Part shown: piece by piece, positions 1-9,988 of the stretch
How the letters are laid out: each line of letters starts with the position of its first letter
How positions within the stretch are numbered: position 1 is the first letter of the stretch
Source of the DNA: Halorubrum aethiopicum
GTDB taxonomy: Archaea; Halobacteriota; Halobacteria; Halobacteriales; Haloferacaceae
Length of the DNA: 64,000 nucleotides
NCBI RefSeq assembly: GCF_001542905.1
Contig: NZ_LOAJ01000001.1
Coordinates: 682,001 to 746,000 of the forward strand
Direction: 5' to 3'
Translations under genes and position numbers: made by a program
Notes under the pieces: model-generated
Told to the model about the DNA's origin: nothing
The model's database searches: none
What the model saw: the letters and a program-made list of their open reading frames with translations, nothing else

Positions 1-1
1 C

Positions 2-838
2 GGCTTCGACGTCTTCGGGGCGGCGCTCTCGCGGCCCGCCGACGTCGTCACGGTCGAGCGGGCCGACCGGACCACCATCGAGGTGACCGGCGTCGGGGCC
101 CAATACATCCCGGAGGACCCCGAGGGCAACACCGTCGGGGCGGTCGTCGAGGCGCTCGACGCGCCCGCACACATCCACATCGACAAGGGCGTCCGCCCCG
201 CCTCGGGGCTCGGCTCCTCGGCGGCCAGCGCCGCGGGGGCCGCGGTCGCGTTGAACCGCCTCTACGACCGGGGCTACTCCCGGGAGGAGCTCGTCCCCAT
301 CGCCGCCGAGGGCGAGGCGGTCGTCTCCGGCGTCGCCCACTCCGACAACGTCGCCCCCTCGCTGCTCGGGGGATTCACGATCTCGACGACCGACGGGACC
401 AACAGCGTCGACGCGCGCGTCCCGCTCGTGGTGTGTCTCCCCGACGTGGCCGTCTCGACGCGGGACGCCCGCCGGGTCGTCCCCGAGACCGCCTCGATGG
501 ACGACCTCGTCGAGACCGTCGGCAACGCCGCCACGCTCGCGGTCGGGATGTGTCGCTCGGACCCGGCGCTCGTCGGCGCGGGGATGAGCGACCCGGTCGT
601 CACCCCGGAGCGCGCCCGGCTCATCACCGGCTACGACGCGGTCCACGACGCCGCGCTCGCGGCCGGCGCGACCGGCGTCACGGTGAGCGGGGCCGGTCCC
701 GCGGTCGTCGCCGCCTGTCGAGAGAGGGACCGGCAGGCGATCGCGGCCGCCATGCTCGACGCCTTCGCCGACGCCGACATCGACGCCCGCGCCTACCAGA
801 CCCGGATCGGTCGGGGCGCGACGATCGTCGAGGAGTAA
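2..838 (+). CDS. thrB: Homoserine kinase (5' end cut by window)
   Basis: GHMP-family kinase that phosphorylates L-homoserine to O-phosphohomoserine in threonine synthesis; cytoplasmic. The frame is open from base 2, so the N-terminus lies outside the window; 278 residues are visible. The first visible residues, GFDVFGAAL, normally follow the family's N-terminal SANLG segment, so only some 15-25 residues should be missing. The phosphate-binding loop GLGSSAASAAG lies near visible residue 68 and the C-terminal glycine motif VSGAGPAVVA near residue 227. It ends 6 bp before the convergent arginine deiminase-family gene. Nothing in the visible part looks damaged. Confidence 0.93.
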   Translation, partial: GFDVFGAALSRPADVVTVERADRTTIEVTGVGAQYIPEDPEGNTVGAVVEALDAPAHIHIDKGVRPASGLGSSAASAAGAAVALNRLYDRGYSREELVPIAAEGEAVVSGVAHSDNVAPSLLGGFTISTTDGTNSVDARVPLVVCLPDVAVSTRDARRVVPETASMDDLVETVGNAATLAVGMCRSDPALVGAGMSDPVVTPERARLITGYDAVHDAALAAGATGVTVSGAGPAVVAACRERDRQAIAAAMLDAFADADIDARAYQTRIGRGATIVEE

Positions 839-844
839 GGGGGG

Positions 845-2089
845 TTACGCCCGCCGGATCGGCGAGGTCATACAGTGGATCCCGCCGCCGCCGTTCGTGA
901 GGTGGTGCGGGTCGAGCCCCTCGCCGTCCGGCAGCACGTCGACGCCCTCGCGTTTCAGCCGCTCGATGGTGCGGTTCTTCTCCGGGTCGTACTCGCCGTC
1001 GTCGGTCTCGTAGATGGGGAGGACGGTCCCGTCCGCGACCGTGAGGAAGTTCGTCGCCCACCGCTCCGGGTACGGCGCGTCGATGACCTCGTAGCCGTGG
1101 CGGTCGAGGAGGTCGGCGACCGTCTCCTCGCCGCGGCGCTCGTATCCCTCCCCGACTCGCTCGAACACCTCGACGGTCGCGGCCTCGATCAGGGGTTCAC
1201 GCGCCACGGCGAGCCCCTCGGCGGCGACGTTGAGCCAGCCGTCGAGGTGGAGCAGCCGCGAGGAGGTGCCGTGTTCGGCGGCGAGCCGCTCGTCGGCCGA
1301 CAGCGGCGGGCGGACCAGTCCGACCTCGTCGTAGCCGACCGCGCCCGCCTCAATGAGTTCTTTCCCGCCCTCGTAGGTCGTCCGGAAGACGGTCTCCTCG
1401 CCGTCCTCGAGCGCCGAGACGCCCACGAGCGCGAAGTCGCCGAGTGGGAGAAAGTCGCCGCCCTCGAGGGTCTCTGTCGCGCTCGTCCGGTGGGCGAGCT
1501 CCGCCCCGCGGGCGTGCCACGCCGCCTCGATCAGGGGGCGCTCCCGTCGGCGCGTCGCGGTCCCGAGTCGCGGGAGGATCGGGCCGCGGTCGCCGACGAG
1601 CTGGCAGTCGCGCTGGAAGTAGAGGTTCGTGATCGCCTCCTCGACCCGGACGCTGGTGTCGAGCGTCCCCGAATCGAGCGATCCCGAGTCGCCGTCGTCG
1701 CCCTCGACCTCGGCGGTCCGCCCGACCGTGGGTCCGAGCAGGACGGCCTGGAGCCGCTCGTAGGCGGTCGCGTCGGCGAGGTTCCCGGCCAGATCCGCCC
1801 GCGTCGGCGGCGAGGGTCCGCCGTCGTCGATCCCGATCGCCTCCTCCACGAGCCCGTCGAGGACGCCGCCGTCGGCCAGGTCCTCATGGATATGGCGGAC
1901 CTCGACGCCGGCGTCCTCCAGGACCTCGACCATTCGGTGGTGTTCGCGTTTCGCCTCGCGAACCGAGAAGGGGCGCGCGAAGTGGTTCGGACCGGGATCC
2001 ATGGCCCCGATCGCCGCCTCGATCCCCGGCTCGTGGACCCGCACCGCGCGCAACGTGTCGTACTCGGCCTCGACGGTCGGTTTCGGCAT
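845..2089 (-). CDS. Arginine deiminase / amidinotransferase-family protein
   Basis: Guanidino-group-modifying superfamily (arginine deiminase, dimethylargininase, amidinotransferase), 414 residues. The frame extends upstream to 2167, but the ATG at 2089 is preferred because the protein then starts MPKPTVEAEYDTLRAVRVHE and the extra upstream residues look like translated leader. Visible family signatures are FQRD near the middle, EGGDF, and the C-terminal catalytic cysteine block GGGIHCMTSP with Cys near residue 406. The fold and cysteine are clear. Whether it deiminates free arginine (ArcA) or another guanidino substrate cannot be told, because no carbamoyltransferase or carbamate kinase lies nearby. 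Repeat copy A sits just upstream of its start. Confidence 0.8.
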   Translation of the reverse strand: MPKPTVEAEYDTLRAVRVHEPGIEAAIGAMDPGPNHFARPFSVREAKREHHRMVEVLEDAGVEVRHIHEDLADGGVLDGLVEEAIGIDDGGPSPPTRADLAGNLADATAYERLQAVLLGPTVGRTAEVEGDDGDSGSLDSGTLDTSVRVEEAITNLYFQRDCQLVGDRGPILPRLGTATRRRERPLIEAAWHARGAELAHRTSATETLEGGDFLPLGDFALVGVSALEDGEETVFRTTYEGGKELIEAGAVGYDEVGLVRPPLSADERLAAEHGTSSRLLHLDGWLNVAAEGLAVAREPLIEAATVEVFERVGEGYERRGEETVADLLDRHGYEVIDAPYPERWATNFLTVADGTVLPIYETDDGEYDPEKNRTIERLKREGVDVLPDGEGLDPHHLTNGGGGIHCMTSPIRRA

Positions 2090-2147
2090 GTGATGGTGTC
2101 GCGTACCGAACTCGCACGAATAAACGGATCGGGATCGGTCGACACAG

Positions 2148-2565
2148 GTGAGGGAGTGAACGATCACGGTGGCGCGCCTCCGAGCGAGCCAGCGGCTCGC
2201 GAGGAGCCCGCGAGGGACGCGGCGAGTGGAGCGAGCCGCGAGGCTGGGTAGGTGTGAGGTGCGGGGCTGTGCGGGACGGGGTGGGACTCAAAGGGGCAGT
2301 CGCGAGGACGAAGACGCGCGACGTAAGGACCGCAGCGAAGGAGCGAGTGAAACGAGCGACTGAGCGAGGACCGCAACGAGCGCATCGAGTCCTCGCGGCT
2401 GGGGCTTTGGAGGGTGTTCACCGCAGTCACGCTCACCCCGTCAGCAACGACGGAATATCGAGCGACTGGGGTTTTGACGACGGTCACCGCGCCAGCAACG
2501 ATCCTGTTCTCATCACCCCGATCTTCATCGAAACATCCGTTCTACAAGCAGACGGATTCTCCTGC
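2148..2565 (+). repeat. Dispersed haloarchaeal repeat, copy A
   Basis: First of five related intergenic copies in the window, filling most of the 2090-2642 gap. The left end reads GGTGGCGCGCC (2168-2178), followed by the shared block GCCGCGAGGCTGGG and a GTGAGGTGCGGGG core. Inverted-repeat arms are CAGTCGCGAGGAC (2297-2309) and GTCCTCGCGGCTG (2389-2401), with one G-T wobble. The right end has CTTTGG and the palindrome GGTGTTCACC (2413-2422). A second, diverged CTGGGG-TTTTG block follows, then about 80 bp (2478-2563) that closely match the right flank of copy D. No ORF is supported inside it. Confidence 0.85.
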
Positions 2566-2642
2566 CCGGTTCGTCACTATCCAGCTCGAAAGGATCCGAA
2601 AACCACCGCCGATCCACTCACGTACCGCGCCTGCCTCCCGAT

Positions 2643-3551
<909 letters not shown>

Positions 3552-3740
3552 GTTCGGAGGTACGACCGCGGGCCACTTAACGGGTCGCTTTCGACGGGCT
3601 GACGCTCGCCGCCGTGGCGTTTCCTCCCCCGACGCGTCGCTCCGTCTCCGGCTCCGTCGCCGCCTTCGGATCGCGGTGTCGTCCCCCGAGCGGCTCCCGC
3701 GACCGCAAACTCGAAGGCCGTCGGCCGCGAGGTGTCCCCC

Positions 3741-4418
3741 ATGCCGACCGGTGTCATCATCGCGGGCGGGCGGTCGACGCGCTTCGGCGACGCCGACAAG
3801 TCGGTCGCCGAGCTCGCGGGGGTCCCGATGATCCGCCGGGTCGCGGACCGCCTCGCGGGCGCGGGCGACCCGGTCCCGCCGGGCGCGGCGCGGGCCAGCG
3901 GCGGCGATCCGGTCGTCGACGACCTCGTGGTGAACTGTCGGCCGGACCAGCGCGAGGCCATCGGCGAGGCCCTGGACGGGTACCCGCTCCCGATCCGGTG
4001 GGCGCTCGACGACGAGCCGGACCGCGGACCGCTCGCGGGGATCCGCAACGCGTGCCGGGCCGCCTCCGGGGAGTACGCGCTCGTCGTCGCCTGCGACGTC
4101 CCGTTCGTCGACCCGTCGTTCGCCGAGACGCTCTTCTCGGACGCGGTCGACGCCGACGCCGACGCGGCGATCCCGCGGCTCGAGGACCGGTGGTTCCAGA
4201 CGACGCAGGCGGTCTACCGCGCGGACGCGACGGCGGCCGCCTGCGACCGCGCGCTCGACCGCGGCGACGGGAAGATCCTCGCCGCGGTCGAGGAGTTGTC
4301 GGTCGTCCGGATCGAGGACGCGATCATCCGAGATCGAACCTCAGAGCACACCTTCACGAACGTCAACACCCGCGAGGAGTTCGAGGCGGCCGAGGCGCGC
4401 CTCGCCGAGCACGTCTGA
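3741..4418 (+). CDS. mobA: Molybdenum cofactor guanylyltransferase MobA-like
   Basis: Nucleotidyltransferase that attaches GMP to molybdopterin to form the bis-MGD type cofactor; cytoplasmic, 225 residues. The N-terminal signature [18 protein letters not shown] is the MobA LAGGxSxRxGxDK motif, and [10 protein letters not shown] carries the metal-binding aspartate. A GTG at 3732 is in frame, but the ATG at 3741 directly before PTGVIIAGG is the better start. No other molybdenum genes adjoin it, so a related sugar- or CMP-transferase cannot be wholly excluded, although the motif spacing fits MobA well. It is followed by a 14-bp tandem repeat and a convergent J-domain gene. Confidence 0.85.
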   Translation: MPTGVIIAGGRSTRFGDADKSVAELAGVPMIRRVADRLAGAGDPVPPGAARASGGDPVVDDLVVNCRPDQREAIGEALDGYPLPIRWALDDEPDRGPLAGIRNACRAASGEYALVVACDVPFVDPSFAETLFSDAVDADADAAIPRLEDRWFQTTQAVYRADATAAACDRALDRGDGKILAAVEELSVVRIEDAIIRDRTSEHTFTNVNTREEFEAAEARLAEHV

Positions 4419-4424
4419 ACCGGC

Positions 4425-4493
4425 GAGTCGGACCCGTGAGTCCGAATCAGTGAGTCAGAACCAGCGAGTCCGAACCAGCGAGTCCGAATCAGT
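4425..4493 (+). repeat. Tandem 14-bp repeat, about five units
   Basis: Units start at about 4425, 4438, 4452, 4466 and 4480. Typical units are GAGTCCGAATCAGT and GAGTCCGAACCAGC; units 2 and 5 are identical. The array fills the gap between convergent mobA and the J-domain gene, and its last unit overlaps the J-domain stop codon. It may be replication-slippage sequence; no protein is predicted in it. Confidence 0.8.
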
Positions 4494-5061
4494 CCGTCAG
4501 GACCTCGTAGGCGCGGTTCAGCTGCTTGAACGCCTCCTCGTCGCCCTCCTCCCCGTCGGGATGGAGCCGCTTCGCGCGCTCGCGGTACGCCGACCGGACG
4601 GTCTCGTCGTCGGCGCTCGGGTCGAGGTCCAGCGTCGCGTACGCCTCCCGCTCCGACATCCCGCGCGTCGAGGGCGCTCGGTCGCGGGGGTCGCGGGAGC
4701 CGCCGGGGCCGCGGGCGTCGCGAGCGCCGCCCCCGAACCGCCCGCGCGACGTTCCGGTGCCGGTGCGACCGGACCCGGCCGCGCCCGCTCCGGCGCTGCG
4801 ATACGCGTCGCGGCGGTTCTCCGCGGCGCGGGCGCGCTGTCTCGCGCGTTCCCGATCCGTCGGTCCGACCCGCTCTGCCTCGCGGCGAACGCGCTCGCGG
4901 AGCCTGCCGCTGGCGTGGAACCACATGAGGTACGCCGCGACCCCGAACGGGACGGCGACGGCCAACAGCAGGGGGTTGACGACGACGCCGGCGACGACGA
5001 GAAGCGCCGTCAGCCCGACGAACGTCGCCGCCATCCCGACGAGGACGGTGCGGTTCGTCAC
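4489..5061 (-). CDS. Membrane-anchored J-domain protein
   Basis: A 190-residue protein with two hydrophobic segments near the N-terminus (about residues 4-24 and 26-43), a basic then glycine/arginine-rich linker (about 50-125), and a C-terminal J domain (about 130-190) with the diagnostic HPD tripeptide in [14 protein letters not shown] domains stimulate DnaK ATPase, so this is probably a membrane-tethered Hsp70 co-chaperone rather than DnaJ, since the Gly/Phe, zinc-finger and substrate-binding domains are absent. The GTG at 5061 is chosen because it precedes the first membrane segment; the frame stays open antisense through mutS only as GC-rich shadow. It is divergent from mutS, sharing a 114-bp gap. 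Confidence 0.85.
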   Translation of the reverse strand: MTNRTVLVGMAATFVGLTALLVVAGVVVNPLLLAVAVPFGVAAYLMWFHASGRLRERVRREAERVGPTDRERARQRARAAENRRDAYRSAGAGAAGSGRTGTGTSRGRFGGGARDARGPGGSRDPRDRAPSTRGMSEREAYATLDLDPSADDETVRSAYRERAKRLHPDGEEGDEEAFKQLNRAYEVLTD

Positions 5062-5143
5062 GGCCGTACTGGGGGTTCCAGAACCGTAAGGGTCTCGGGG
5101 ACGAGGGTCGGCTCCGGCCGCAGAGCGCGCTCGGTGAGCGTGT

Positions 5144-5158
5144 CGTTTATACTCGCGG
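5144..5158 (+). promoter_or_regulatory. Likely mutS TATA box
   Basis: TTTATACTC lies about 25 bp before the mutS ATG. This is the spacing expected for a leaderless or nearly leaderless haloarchaeal mRNA, because archaeal TATA boxes centre about 27 bp upstream of transcription start. Confidence 0.5.
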
Positions 5159-5175
5159 GCGACCCGCTTGCGGGT

Positions 5176-8097
5176 ATGTCTACCGCGGATCGGGAGACGG
5201 TCACGGGGGTTCCCCCCGGGATCGCGGCGGCCCGCGAGGAGCTCACGCCGATGCTCTCGCAGTACGCGGAGCTGTGTGCCGCCCACGAGGACGCGCTCGT
5301 CCTCTTTCAGGTCGGCGACTTCTACGAGGCGTTCTGCGAGGCCGCCGAGGCCGTCGCGCGCACCTGCGAGGTGACGCTCACCGAGCGCTCGGACTCGACC
5401 GGCGACTACCCGATGGCGGGGATCCCCATCGACAACGCCGCCTCCTACCTCGAGTCGTTGCTCGACGCCGGCTACCGGATCGCGATCGGCGACCAGGTCG
5501 AGGACGCCGAGGCGGCCTCCGGGCTCGTCGACCGCGCCGTGACCGAGGTGATCACGCCGGGGACCGTCGTCGAGGACGACCTGCTGGAGTCGGGGACGAC
5601 GAACTACGTCGCCGCCGTTGCGGCCGAGCCGGCGGGGTCGACCCTCGGGCTCGCCGCCGTCGACGTCGCCACCGGCGAGTGTCTCGTCACCGCGGGCGAC
5701 CCCGGGACCGTCGCCGAGGAGCTCGACCGGATCGCTCCCGCGGAGGTGGTGGTCGGGCCGGGGGTGGCCGGCGGCGATGAGGACCGCGAAACCGCCTCCA
5801 TCGCCTTCGAACCCGCCGCGGGCGACCCGGACCGGACGGTCCACGGCTACGACCCCGCCGTCTTCGAGCGTCGAGCCGCGCTCGACCGGCTGGAGCCGTA
5901 CCTCTCCGCCCCCGAGCGCCGGTTCGACGGGGACGCGGAGCTCCGGGCCGCGGGCGCGGTGTTGGCGTACGCGGAGTACACCCAGGGCGACGACGGCCCG
6001 CTCGCGTACGTCTCGCGGGTCCGGCGGTACGACCCGCGCGACCGGCTCCGGCTCGACGCGGCGGCCCAGCGCAGCCTCGAGCTGTTCGAGAACCGCGGGC
6101 TCGGCGCGAGCGACACGCTGTTCGACGCCCTCGACTCGACGAACTGCGCGCTCGGCCGGCGGTGTCTCGAGCGCTGGCTCCGCCGGCCGCTCGTCGACGC
6201 CGACGCGATCCGGTCGCGCCACGACGCGGTCGGCGAGCTCGCGGACCGGACCCTCGTTCGCGAGGGGATCGCGGACGCGCTCGCGACCGCCTACGACCTC
6301 GAGCGGCTCGTCGGTCGGGTCTCTCGCGGCCGCGCCGACGCCCGCGACCTCCGGTCGCTGTACGCCACGCTCGCGGTCGTCCCCGAACTGAAGGCGACGC
6401 TGGCGGAAGGGGACGAGAGAGGCGAGGGCGACGAGGGGGGACGCCCGGCGGACCTCCCCCGGACCGACCACCTCCGCGCCCTCCGCGACCGGCTCGACGA
6501 GCTGGCGGAGGTCCGCGAGCTGATCGATTCGGCGATCGCCGCCGACCCGCCACAGGAGATCACGGAGGGCGGCGTGATCTCTGCGGGGTTCGACGACGAC
6601 CTCGACGACCTCCGCGCGACCGAGCGGGAGGGCCGCCAGTGGGTCGCGGACCTGGAGGCCGAAGAGCGCGACCGCACCGGGATCGACTCGCTGTCGGTCG
6701 GGCACAACCAGGTCCACGGCTACTACATCGAGGTGACCGACGCCAACCTCGACCGGGTGCCCGACGACTACCGCCGCCGCCAGACGCTGAAGAACAGCGA
6801 GCGGTACTACACGCCGGCGCTGAAGGAGCGCGAGGAGGAGATCGTGGGGGCCGCGGAGCGCGCGGACGCCCTGGAGTACGAGCTGTTCGTCGAGGTCCGC
6901 GACCGGGTCGCGGAGGAGACCGAGCGGGTCCAGGCGCTCGCGGACGCGCTCGCCGAGCTCGACGCGCTGGCGTCGCTGGCGACGGTCGCCGTCGAGCACG
7001 ACTACGTCCGCCCCGAGGTCGTCGACGACCCGGACGCGGGCATCGAGATCGAGGGCGGCCGCCACCCGGTCGTCGAGCGCGCCGAGGCGTCGTTCGTCCC
7101 GAACGACGCGGACCTCCCGCGCGGCTCGATCGCGGTGATCACGGGGCCGAACATGAGCGGGAAGTCCACGTACATGCGGGCGGTCGCGCTCGCGGTCGTG
7201 CTCGCACAGACCGGCTCGTTCGTCCCCGCGCAGGCCGCCCGGCTCCCCGTCTTCTCCCGGCTGTTCACCCGGGTCGGTGCCTCCGACGACATCGCCGGCG
7301 GCCAGTCGACGTTCATGCGCGAGATGAGCGAGCTGACGGAGATCCTCCACGACGCCGGCCCGGACTCGCTCGTCCTGCTCGACGAGGTCGGCCGCGGGAC
7401 CGCCACCACCGACGGGCGGGCGATCGCTCGGGCGGCCGCGGAGTTCGTCCACGACGAACTCGGGGCGACGACGCTCTTCGCCACGCACTACCACGACCTC
7501 ACCGACCTCGCCGACGAGCGCGAGCGCGCGTTCAACCTCCACTTCACCGCCACCCGCGAGGACGGCGAGGTGACGTTCCTCCACCGGGTCGTCCCCGGCG
7601 CGTCCTCCTCGTCGTACGGCGTCGAGGTGGCCGAACTCGCCGGCGTGCCGGATCCCGTCGTCGAGCGCTCGCGCGAACTCGTCGCCGAGACCGAGGCGGG
7701 AGCCGGCGCGACCCCCGATCCGGAGCGGACGGACCGCGGGGTCGACCCCGATCGCGAGCCCGACCCCGACGCGGGGGACGTCTCGCTCCGCGAGTTCCTC
7801 GCCGAGGAGGAGGCCGACGACCCCCCGGCGATCGAGCCGGCCGACGATCCCGCCGCCGGCGACGAGGCGGACTCCGGGCCCGACGCGGAGCCCGGAATCG
7901 GCACGGACCCCGGAATCGGCGCGGAGCCCGGCACTGACGGGGACCTCGACACCGGTTCGACCCCCGACGCGTCCGGCGACCTCCCGCCGTCGGTCGCCGC
8001 GGAGCTCCGCGATCTGGACCTCGGACGAACGACCCCGATCGAGGCGTTGAACGCCCTCCACGACCTCCAGAATCGACTCGAGAACGATGACGACTGA
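5176..8097 (+). CDS. mutS: DNA mismatch recognition protein MutS
   Basis: Mismatch-recognition ATPase, 973 residues; binds mispairs and recruits MutL. The N-terminal mismatch-reading motif is present (VGDFYEAF, with Phe-x-Glu), as are the C-terminal ATPase Walker [10 protein letters not shown] near residue 657 and Walker [12 protein letters not shown] near 733. The ATG at 5176 gives the usual start; the open frame upstream to 4450 is shadow. Between the ATPase and the last 40 residues is a roughly 120-residue acidic Pro/Asp/Gly-rich low-complexity segment (from about residue 840) with repeats such as [14 protein letters not shown], longer than bacterial MutS needs. The stop overlaps the mutL start, so the two are co-translated. 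Confidence 0.96.
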   Translation: MSTADRETVTGVPPGIAAAREELTPMLSQYAELCAAHEDALVLFQVGDFYEAFCEAAEAVARTCEVTLTERSDSTGDYPMAGIPIDNAASYLESLLDAGYRIAIGDQVEDAEAASGLVDRAVTEVITPGTVVEDDLLESGTTNYVAAVAAEPAGSTLGLAAVDVATGECLVTAGDPGTVAEELDRIAPAEVVVGPGVAGGDEDRETASIAFEPAAGDPDRTVHGYDPAVFERRAALDRLEPYLSAPERRFDGDAELRAAGAVLAYAEYTQGDDGPLAYVSRVRRYDPRDRLRLDAAAQRSLELFENRGLGASDTLFDALDSTNCALGRRCLERWLRRPLVDADAIRSRHDAVGELADRTLVREGIADALATAYDLERLVGRVSRGRADARDLRSLYATLAVVPELKATLAEGDERGEGDEGGRPADLPRTDHLRALRDRLDELAEVRELIDSAIAADPPQEITEGGVISAGFDDDLDDLRATEREGRQWVADLEAEERDRTGIDSLSVGHNQVHGYYIEVTDANLDRVPDDYRRRQTLKNSERYYTPALKEREEEIVGAAERADALEYELFVEVRDRVAEETERVQALADALAELDALASLATVAVEHDYVRPEVVDDPDAGIEIEGGRHPVVERAEASFVPNDADLPRGSIAVITGPNMSGKSTYMRAVALAVVLAQTGSFVPAQAARLPVFSRLFTRVGASDDIAGGQSTFMREMSELTEILHDAGPDSLVLLDEVGRGTATTDGRAIARAAAEFVHDELGATTLFATHYHDLTDLADERERAFNLHFTATREDGEVTFLHRVVPGASSSSYGVEVAELAGVPDPVVERSRELVAETEAGAGATPDPERTDRGVDPDREPDPDAGDVSLREFLAEEEADDPPAIEPADDPAAGDEADSGPDAEPGIGTDPGIGAEPGTDGDLDTGSTPDASGDLPPSVAAELRDLDLGRTTPIEALNALHDLQNRLENDDD

Positions 8098-9916
8098 GCG
8101 ACGGCGCGGGGGCGGGGACGAGGGTCGCGGGAGCGCCGGAGACGACGCCGAAAGCGCCGGTCGCGTCCGCCGGCTCGATCCCGCCACCGTCGACCGGATC
8201 GCCGCCGGCGAGGTGATCACCCGGCCCGCACGGGTCGTCGCCGAACTGGTCGACAACGCGCTCGACGCCGGCGCGTCCCGCGTCGAGGTCGCGGTCGACG
8301 GCGACGGCACCGACCGGATCCGGGTCGCCGACGACGGCCGGGGGATGGCCCGTGCGGACGCCCGGCTCGCGGTCGAGCGCCACGCGACGAGCAAGCTCGC
8401 GCCCGACGCGGACCCGGTCGGCGTCGGCTCGCTCGGGTTCCGCGGGGAGGCGCTCGCGGCCGTCGCCGACGCCGCGCGCCTCGAGGTGACGACCAACGAC
8501 GGCGGCGGTGGCGACGGCGGCGGTGGCGACGGCGATGCGGTCGACGGCGACGCGGACACCGTCGACGGCGCGGTCGGAACGCGGGTCGTCGTCGGCCCGC
8601 GGAGCGACGCGGCCGCGGACGACGAGCCCGAGGTGGGAGACGCCGGTCGCGCCCGCGGGACGACCGTCGTCGTCCGAGACCTCTTCTCGACGCGGCCCGC
8701 CAGACGGGAGTCGCTCGCCGGCTCGCGCGCCGAGTTCGCGCGGATCTCGACGCTCGTCGCCGACTACGCGCTCGCGAACCCGGAGGTCGCGTTCACGCTC
8801 GCACACGACGGGTCGACGACGCTGTCGACGCCCGGAACCGGGGTCACCGACGCGCTGTTCGGCGTCTACGACCGCGAGACGGCGAGCCGGTCGACGGAGG
8901 TGGCCGCGAGCGTCGGGATCGAGGTTGCGGGCGGGGCCGGCGACGACGACCGCGCGATCGACGTCGACGTCGCCGGCGCGCTCGCGTACCCCTCCGTCAC
9001 CCGCGCCGCGAGCGACCACCTCCGGGTGTCCGTGAACGGCCGGCCCGTTCGCGACGACCGGCTCGCGGGCGCGGTGCGCGCGGGGTACGGCCGCCTGCTG
9101 CCGGACGGCCGCGAGCCGGTCGCCGCCGTCGACGTCTCTCTGCCGCCCGAGCGCGTCGACCCGAACGTCCACCCGGCGAAACGCGAGGTGGGGCTCCGCG
9201 ACGCCGAGGCGGTCGCCGACGCGGTCGAGGGGGTCGTCGCCGACGCGCTCACCGGCGCGGACCTCCGACGGAAGGCCGACGTCGACACCGACCTCGAGAC
9301 CGCGCTCGAGCCGGTCGGCGGGGCGGACGGGTCGCGGGCGACGTTCGCGGACGCGGAGCCGATCGGGACGTTCCGCGACCTCTACGCGTTGGTCGAGTCG
9401 GGCGACGAGCTGCTCGTGATCGACGCCCACGCCGCCCACGAGCGCGTGAACTACGAGCGGCTCGCCCGCGCGTTCGCGGACGAGTCCGTCCCGACCGCCG
9501 CCGTCGACCCGCCGGCGACGCTGTCGCTGTCGGCCGGGGAGGCCGCGGCCGCGGAGGCGCACGCCGACGCGCTCGCCGCGCTCGGGTTCGAGACGGAGCC
9601 GTTCGGCGGGGGGACGGTCCGGGTGCGAACGGTTCCGGCCCCGTTCGGCCGGACCGCCGACCCGGAGGCGCTGCGCGACGCGCTCGCGACGCTCTCCAAG
9701 GGGAAGTCGCCGCGCGACGCTCGGGAGCGGCTGCTCGCCGACCTGGCGTGTCACCCGTCGCTGAAGCGGGGCGACGCGATCGACCGGTCGGCGATCCGCG
9801 CGCTGCTCGACCGGCTCGGCGAGTGCGAGCGACCGTTCGCGTGTCCGCACGGCCGCCCGACGGTGCTCTCGGTGGCGGAGGCGACGTTCGCCGCCGGCTT
9901 CGAGCGGGAGGGGTGA
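8087..9916 (+). CDS. mutL: DNA mismatch repair protein MutL (endonuclease type)
   Basis: Mismatch-repair matchmaker, 609 residues, overlapping mutS by 11 bp. The N-terminal GHKL ATPase motifs are complete: [30 protein letters not shown] and [12 protein letters not shown]. The C-terminal domain carries [12 protein letters not shown] near residue 446, which fits the metal-dependent nicking motif DQHA(x)2E(x)4E with Ala in place of Gln, and CPHGRP near the end, the other metal-site motif. It should therefore nick the error strand itself, as in organisms without MutH. The linker contains an acidic Gly/Asp repeat near residue 140. Confidence 0.95.
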   Translation: MTTERRRGGGDEGRGSAGDDAESAGRVRRLDPATVDRIAAGEVITRPARVVAELVDNALDAGASRVEVAVDGDGTDRIRVADDGRGMARADARLAVERHATSKLAPDADPVGVGSLGFRGEALAAVADAARLEVTTNDGGGGDGGGGDGDAVDGDADTVDGAVGTRVVVGPRSDAAADDEPEVGDAGRARGTTVVVRDLFSTRPARRESLAGSRAEFARISTLVADYALANPEVAFTLAHDGSTTLSTPGTGVTDALFGVYDRETASRSTEVAASVGIEVAGGAGDDDRAIDVDVAGALAYPSVTRAASDHLRVSVNGRPVRDDRLAGAVRAGYGRLLPDGREPVAAVDVSLPPERVDPNVHPAKREVGLRDAEAVADAVEGVVADALTGADLRRKADVDTDLETALEPVGGADGSRATFADAEPIGTFRDLYALVESGDELLVIDAHAAHERVNYERLARAFADESVPTAAVDPPATLSLSAGEAAAAEAHADALAALGFETEPFGGGTVRVRTVPAPFGRTADPEALRDALATLSKGKSPRDARERLLADLACHPSLKRGDAIDRSAIRALLDRLGECERPFACPHGRPTVLSVAEATFAAGFEREG

Positions 9917-9988
9917 GCCGCCGCGGTCGATGTCGCGCGCAGGTTCGGCTCCGGAACCGTTTTGGCCCGTTCTCCCCTCCGTCGGTTC

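Noticed and set aside
2168-2640. Protein coded by repeat copy A (ORFs of up to 130 codons across it)
   Set aside because: The frames are not preserved among the five copies and stop codons shift, whereas the stem arms are preserved.
5062-8559. Very long antisense open frame through mutS and into mutL
   Set aside because: GC-rich third positions keep the opposite frame open. Only its last 190 codons (the J-domain gene) read as a protein; the rest is Arg/Val/Gly-rich shadow.
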